Assembly (NCBI GenBank): GCA_031772625.1
Contig: CM062820.1
Coordinates: 315,612,783-315,676,782, forward strand
DNA from: Pinus tabuliformis
Lineage: Eukaryota; Streptophyta; Pinopsida; Pinales; Pinaceae
DNA length: 64,000 bases
Direction: 5' to 3'
This document shows, one piece after another, positions 58,578-64,000 of this stretch. The translations under genes were made by a program, and so were the position numbers. The notes below the pieces were generated by a model that was given only the letters and a program-made list of their open reading frames with translations, made no database searches and was not told where the DNA came from. Numbering within the stretch: position 1 is the stretch's first letter; each line of letters opens with the position of its first letter.

Positions 58578-59880
58578 AATTGTGCAATTCTGGAGGGGAA
58601 CCATCCTTCCCTCCAGAAATTGTGCAATTCTGTCTAGTAGCCTGCTGAGCTTAGGAATTACGTAAATCTGCCAGTCACTGTTCACTGGAAAATTGCGCAA
58701 TTCCTCCCAGCAGGACTTCTCAACCCATAAATTGCACAATTATGGGCTGCAGTTAGTTGCTCTGCCAAAAAATTGTGCAATCCCTCTGGGCAGCTAGCCC
58801 AGATCCCTCCCAGAAATGCGCATTTTTTCCTCCCAGCTGAGCAGACTGTTGCATGTGCAGTTGAGTTGACCAGTTCCCTCCGGGACCGAGCAAAACTGAT
58901 TTGCATGCATGGGCTTCTTCTCCCAAGGCAGCATGCAAAGGCATCCCTTGATTCACGGATATACTTTAGCATCTAGAGGTTGTATGCAAGGATCATTTCA
59001 GAAACCTCCCACAAAGTGTCGCTCTTCCTAAATTTGTGGCATGCACTTCACATCTTCAATTTTATCAAAACTCATGAACCAAATGTTGCAGAGCTCATTC
59101 CTCACATCAACCTTGTAGCTCTGACATCCCACATTGCATCTAGTAGTTGTCAACACATTCAGCTCAGTTGTTTTGGGGTAAGCCCGCCTTCCATGTCTTA
59201 TGTTACATTTATGTCGCTTTTTGTGTTTCGCTTTGTGTGATTGTTGTCTGCTTGATTTTAGTGAGTGCTTGCTGTCGCTTTGATGCATGTTAGCTTGTAG
59301 AAGCACCGTTTCAGTTTTCGTTCGCATCTCACTATTGTTGCATGCATGACATTGTTTTGCATGAAAGGTCACCGTTACGGCAACTCGCTTCACACACCTG
59401 CATGCTTTCCCATTTTCTGAATCCTTCGCCTGTTGTTTTCATGAATGATCATTCACTCTTTTTTGCACTCATCTCATCATGCATTCACACTTCTCATGTT
59501 TTCAGTTGCCTGTCGGCCGGACTGGGCTACCTTGGCCCAGACCATGCCTTTCCCGGCTAGCACTATGCATTTTTGGAAGCGAAGGCTCTGCCTTCCCTCC
59601 AGAAATTGCGCAAGTCTATCTAGGCACTAACATCCAGGGTTGCATTGCGCAATTCTTGGAGGCAGTGTCCCATTGGCCCCAGAAACTACGCAATGCAGTT
59701 TGATGGTTACATGTCACTGCTGACTGAAATTGCACATTGCGTAGTTTCAGTCCTCAGCAGGCCAAACTAGACTATGCATTGCGCAGTTCCAGTAGTTAGT
59801 CAGCCTCCTGACAGCCCGAACTGTGCCTTGCACAGTTTTGGCAGTCAGTCTCCCGACCTCCCGACGGAAATTGTGCAACC
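58578..59880. repeat. Cluster of AATTGYGCAATT palindromes
   Basis: AATTGYGCAATT or near matches occur at 58578, 58618, 58691, 58730 (AATTGCACAATT), 58771, 58814 (AAATGCGCATTT), 59604, 59644 (ATTGCGCAAT), 59688, 59730, 59774 and 59870, in two groups. Many are preceded by CCTCCAGA and followed by CTGG or CCTCC. No frame runs through the groups. The interval between (58830-59590) is ordinary unique-looking sequence. Confidence 0.85.
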
Positions 59881-60147
59881 TTCATGATCAGTCACACAGG
59901 TATGTTGCAAGTAAGTTCTCAAGTTTGTTTTGTTTTTCGGCTGACAGATTGCTTTCCATGAGTGTTTCCATGTCTCTAAGTATCGCAGGTGTTCATCTGC
60001 CTCTTAGCAGCACAGGTACAATGGTTTCCAAGAGAGCAGAGTCGAAGACACCGTTTAGAGCACACTTGGGGATGCAGTCGATCAAGTGTCTATGAAATTT
60101 CCTACCCACAAAGACATCAAGTTGTTCATAGACAAGGACATTAAGAT

Positions 60148-60963
60148 ATGACGGCATCAACATCACAACAAGCAACACCATCAACAACATATGAAGGTAG
60201 CATACCGGATGCAACGAACGCAAGAGGAAGGTTGTTGACAACAAAGAGGCGGAATAAAGTTGAAAGCTCAAGCAGATCCACTTGTGATGAAAGCAACTTT
60301 GGAGACTCATGCTATGAGGTGACAACATGACATGAAGATCATGCGAAGGCAGAGAACGGAACAGAGAAGGAGTTGCATGTGCTAAAGCAACAACTCAAGG
60401 AAGAATAGGAGGTGCATAGATGAGAGAATGAGTTGCAACAGGAATAGGTACAACAGGGGGCGCAACATGCATTCACAAATGAAATTGCGCTCATACAAGT
60501 TATATCCCAGCCGCTGGCATGGAACAGACAAGGTGAGCAGTGTTGTTGATTGCATGCAAGGGAATTCAACAACACGCATGTCATTGTGCACACGCATCCG
60601 ATCCCACCCATTTGGCACACTCACAAAGGTGAAGACAAGAAGCAAGTCCAACTGGAGCTGAACATGTATTTTGACAAGTCAATGCCCAAGGCCACCAACA
60701 CATGATTTGAGATCAGCGTAGACACTTTGCAGCAACATGTTGCCAGTTCGACTGCACCCAGGATGACCATACGTATGCTATCGGACGAGTTGGACGGAGG
60801 AGTCGTATCAGTGTACATGGATGCAATAGAGGCAAGAGTTCGCTTCAACAAGATGTCACCATTGAGTGCACAGACACCATCACGGATGAACAAGCTTGGC
60901 ATCAGTTCGCCACCATTGACCATCACAAGGATGTCAAGAGTTGGTCTCACCACAATAGTCTAA
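60148..60963 (+). pseudogene. Degenerate coding region of unknown origin
   Basis: The plus frame from 60148 (MTASTSQQATPSTTYEGSIP) runs to a stop at 60328, then on with stops through ENGTEKELHVLKQQLKEE, which looks coiled-coil, and TNEIALIQVISQPLAWNRQG near 60490. A related frame at 60700-60963 reads ASSTAPRMTIRMLSDELDGG and VSVYMDAIEARVRFNKMSPL. The codon pattern and the polar, helix-rich text suggest an eroded retroelement gag-like protein or accessory protein. I do not recognise the family. Confidence 0.4.
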
Positions 60964-61158
60964 GTGTTAGTGATGTCTTGCATGGCTTGCTCAAGCCATT
61001 TTGTCTCACATGGGTACATGTGAAGATTGTATGTAATGTCTTGTCAAGTGTAAGTTCAAGTGTTGATGGTGAATGTAACAATCATAGAGTAGATGAAGAG
61101 TCATGAGGGTAGATGAACTGTCACAAAGGGGAATGTCAAGGGTCACCCCACCCTTTGC

Positions 61159-61166
61159 TATAAATA
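61159..61166 (+). promoter_or_regulatory. TATA box of an LTR-like segment
   Basis: TATAAATA in TTTGCTATAAATAGTCCCTC, followed by CATTGTAAGGGATTTTGGTC. This order (CTATAAATAG, C/T-rich, CATTGTAAG) is usual in the promoter of plant LTR elements. Confidence 0.6.
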
Positions 61167-61860
61167 GTCCCTCATAACTCATTGTAAGGGATTTTGGTCA
61201 ACCAAGCTTTGATAGGAGTATCTTAGAGAAAGCTTGGACAATATTTTAATGTGCCTTGGCTTCTCCATTGCATAGAGCTAGTATATCTCTTTGGAGGAGC
61301 AGGCGGTTGTGGCTGTAAGATTCCGCTATCGGAACTAGTGGTTGGACATGGATGTATTGTATAACTAGAACTTACACTTATTAATATAACAGAGCCATCA
61401 CATTTTCATGCATATTTTGTTATTGTATTTGGACTATTCTAGTTGCTTTAGCAATGTATGTTATTTAACTTATGCATTTGTGTATGAACTATTTTGTATG
61501 CAATTGTATGAATCTTGTTGCAGATGTGTTGTTGGTTTAGCCATCACTTTGGATTGCTTGCTATCTTGCTTTCCAACCGGTGATGCATCTTTTCTCGTGT
61601 GCTCCCTTCCAATCCGAGTACTATTAAAGGTTTCCAAGGGGTACACTCACCTCACCTTCAGTGTGTTAGAACCTCTCATGCACCTTACTTGACTTACTAC
61701 AGTTGTCACACCCTTGCTACCAATAGGTACATCTTACTTGCCTCTGTGTGAAACCGCGGTCAAGGCATTACCGTACAACCCAATGCTAGGACTCCTACAC
61801 CAAATGGTCTGAGGTATAATTGGGACTTCTCACCGAGGAGATCCCCTGACATTTTGGCGG
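61167..61860 (+). other. LTR or leader-like sequence
   Basis: Downstream of the TATA box lies a transcribed-leader type sequence without a long frame. A 94-codon frame at 61408 is probably chance. Near 61848 TGACATTTTGGCGGGTCCAG resembles the LTR/primer-site junction of some gypsy elements, but it is not a clear tRNA match. Confidence 0.35.
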
Positions 61861-62461
61861 GTCCAGTACTGTCAACACATGTAATTATAGGAAGTGATCT
61901 CAGGTACTATTGCAGCAATAACCTCGGACCTATTCCACAGTATCTCAGTTCAAATGAAGGGTTTGTTTGGTGGGATTCTATAAGATTGTAATTTCGGGTG
62001 TTTCCAAAGTACAAAATTCAGGGGTCATCTCAGGGAGTTTGTACTGTGATTTCGGGTGTAACCATATTGTAGATTTCAGGTATTATCTCAGGAGGAGCTC
62101 GATGATGATCACAGTGTGTGATACAATGAAGGTCATGATTAGTGATGCAATCATGATGGATAAAGGATGAATGTGTCTTGATCTAGCAGAGGCTATGGGC
62201 CAAATGTATTTGTCAAGGTTAGTATACTCATTCAGTGAAGAATTTATAAGAAGAGAGTTGCAGGTTTTCCCCTCAAGAGGAGGGGTTTTAGCCCTGGCTT
62301 GGAGCCTAATTATTGTGTCACTGTCTTATTGATTTGATTGCTATTTTTATGTATTGAACATGAACACTAATAAGGAACAAATATAATGTAAGAATAAGTA
62401 CACAAGTAGTAATCAAGTAAAGATAATTATAATAACATATGCCCTTCCTAAATTCTCAACA
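61861..62461 (+). repeat. Probable copia LTR, right end
   Basis: The right boundary is firm: CTCAACA at 62455-62461 is followed by a primer-site-like TGGTATCAGA. The leader near 62260 (GTTTTCCCCTCAAGAGGAGG) is like other LTR leaders. The left boundary is not resolved. Repeated words such as TTTCGGGTGT and ATCTCAGGxA occur at 61975-62095. Confidence 0.5.
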
Positions 62462-62473
62462 TGGTATCAGATA
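62462..62473 (+). promoter_or_regulatory. Primer-binding site (partly mutated)
   Basis: TGGTATCAGATA directly after the LTR end CTCAACA. The first ten bases match the initiator-Met tRNA primer site. Confidence 0.7.
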
Positions 62474-63237
62474 TATGGTTCAGTCAAGGGCATTTAAGTG
62501 ACACTTATTCATTTTAAAGGCTATCCTCAGTATTGCATTCATCTACATTGTTGAAGTAATACCTTAGTCCAGTCACATATACTAACTCAGTGCCACCCTT
62601 AGACCTTAACACATGATCAATTCAGAAATTATGGAGTTCGTCTCATTATACAACCTCTCCATACCTACAATTCTCAATACAACAATCCTAGGTTCCGTTC
62701 TATAGTGCCTCTCACTGTCTCAATCTATGTCATATCACAAATGTTGAAGTAACAATGATATTACAAAAACACAAATCGATCATCCTCTGTGTCGGGTGCA
62801 ATTACAGTCCTGTAATTCTTGGATCTGTGATTTCAGGTCTATTACAGGATTTCATTTTGGATCACCTCTACAATCTCAGGTTTTCAATTCTTAGATATAC
62901 TCCACAATCTTGGTGCCACTTTTCCACGGACTCGGTGCTTACAGTGATGCATGGCTCGGTGTTACAACAAGTGATGCTACACAGTAATGCTACATGATCT
63001 CAATGCTCAGTGATAAGACATAATCTCAGTGATGCTTTATGTCTCGGGTTCACAGTGATGTTCCATACTACTACTTGATCTCAGTGATGCCATGGTGATG
63101 CTACATGATTTAGGTGATGCCTCTATTGCAAGTTCAGTGATAATATCGGATCTTCTCAAGAAGAATTCAAATCGGTGGCATTATAATCTCACTTCTTGGT
63201 GTCAATATCACAGAACCTCCTCAATACAAATATCTCA
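62474..63237 (+). other. Non-coding internal region of the LTR element
   Basis: No gag or pol can be read. The sequence is built from recurring words (TCTCAGTGATGC, GATGCTACATGATCT, CTCGGTG), suggesting a non-coding element body of the large-retrotransposon-derivative kind. An 80-codon frame at 62755 is an accident of these words. Confidence 0.45.
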
Positions 63238-63502
63238 AAATATATCTTGGTTTCGCAGCATGAAGTCCTAGTGACATCATAGTATTCTAAGTGTTGCATG
63301 CTACTTAGGTAAAGTCACAATTTGGAGATAATGTTGTTAAGCATAACTAGGATAAATATTCTTGGGCCTTCTAATATATCTTGGTTCTGCAGCATGAAGT
63401 CCCGGTGACATCACAATATGTGTTGCATTCTACTTAGGTAAAGTCAAAATTTGGAGATATTGTTGTTAAGCATAACTAGAATAAATATACTTGGGCCTTC
63501 TC
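63238..63502. repeat. Tandem duplication of about 132 bp
   Basis: Two units, starting near 63238 and 63372, share ATATATCTTGGTT, GCAGCATGAAGTCC, GTGACATCA, CTACTTAGGTAAAGTC, GTTGTTAAGCATAACTAG and CTTGGGCCTTCT with few differences. Confidence 0.92.
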
Positions 63503-64000
63503 TAAAGAAGTGTATCAATATTATCTCCTCTATTCTGGGAAAGTAGTGCCAGGTCATCGGTGCCATAAAGAGATGACCAATATCTACACATTGTTGTTAA
63601 TGCTCCATAGTCTACTTATGTATTAGCAATAAAATTCCATGTCAAGTATATCAATAATCATAAAGACCTGATAAGGAGTCAAAGTACCTTAGGAGTTAAG
63701 ATGATGAAGCAGTTTCGAATATCATAATAACATATAGTCTGGAGCAGTTTTTGTCATGCTTGGTGATGGACAGTGCAATAAGTCTTGGTTAAAAGGTTTT
63801 CAATAATGCTTTAACAAGAATCTCATTCAAAGAAACATCACGGTAAGGATCTCCTCTTCATGTGCCAAGTAAGTAACTTTCATGTTTATCATCTATCTTT
63901 GATTTAAATGACTTCGTTTTACAAGGAAATCGATATGATGGTACTTGCATAAAGAGGATAGTCTCAGTCCTCATAGATAGGTGAAGTCATTGAAATAGGT
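63503..64000. other. Continuation of the non-coding element body
   Basis: No frame or end was recognised before the window stops. Confidence 0.4.

Noticed and set aside
60339-60651. Minus-strand Cys-rich frames (93 and 89 codons)
   Set aside because: Shadows of the plus-strand degenerate coding region; Cys comes from reverse-complemented GCA-rich words.

Overview
This is a repeat-rich stretch of a plant nuclear genome. It is AT-rich, holds one multi-exon host gene, and carries Ty3/gypsy and Ty1/copia LTR retrotransposons, plant L1-type LINEs, tRNA-derived SINE-like elements and foldback (MITE-like) elements. The density of old nested retroelements suits a large genome such as a gymnosperm, but nothing seen here proves the lineage. 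There is no bacterial, organellar or CRISPR content.

Left third (1-19250), a nest of retroelements. A decayed Ty3/gypsy pol gene (1-1848, resuming at 8739-9165) is split by a non-autonomous copia element on the minus strand (1849-8738). This has 2.07-kb LTRs about 98% identical, an initiator-Met tRNA primer site, a polypurine tract and a GTTGG target duplication; its short internal region keeps only pol remnants plus unusual tandem and palindromic repeats. A second copia (minus; LTR 14210-15278, gag 13791 leftwards) is itself split by a solo LTR (11678-13610, target duplication CCCTA). A third copia keeps its 5' LTR, primer site and gag start (15391-16414). A fourth, on the plus strand, keeps integrase and reverse transcriptase (16468-18690). 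A LINE tail follows (18745-19250).

Middle (19251-37142), the host gene. A minus-strand gene reads from 28893 to 25531 and ends in the Ser/Thr-rich C-terminus that I associate with plant proteins annotated as '18S pre-ribosomal assembly protein gar2-related'. It has a phase-correct final intron and seven tandem copies of a 54-residue repeat, and one in-frame TAG breaks it. A pyrimidine-rich leader exon (34229-34340) and a CpG-rich flank with TGACGTCA (34341-34850) are a plausible promoter about 5 kb upstream. Around it lie two tRNA-derived SINEs, a 43-bp near-perfect hairpin (23484-23616) and several local tandem duplications.

Right half (37143-64000). A structurally full-length L1-type LINE (37161-44600) is bounded by an exact 18-bp duplication; ORF1 and ORF2 overlap by ATGA and ORF2 ends in an RNase H domain. 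A 1.3-kb processed retrocopy (49139-50452, minus) also has an exact 18-bp duplication, a poly(A) end and an intact 174-codon frame. The rest is AT-rich spacer with SINE-like elements, foldback elements, diverged tandem repeats, a multi-zinc-knuckle gag fragment (56740-57900), a cluster of TTGYGCAA palindromes (58578-59880) and LTR-derived sequence to the end.

The only host coding capacity visible is the gar2-related gene and, possibly, the retrocopy. The rest is retroelement history; the insertions can be ordered by which element splits which.
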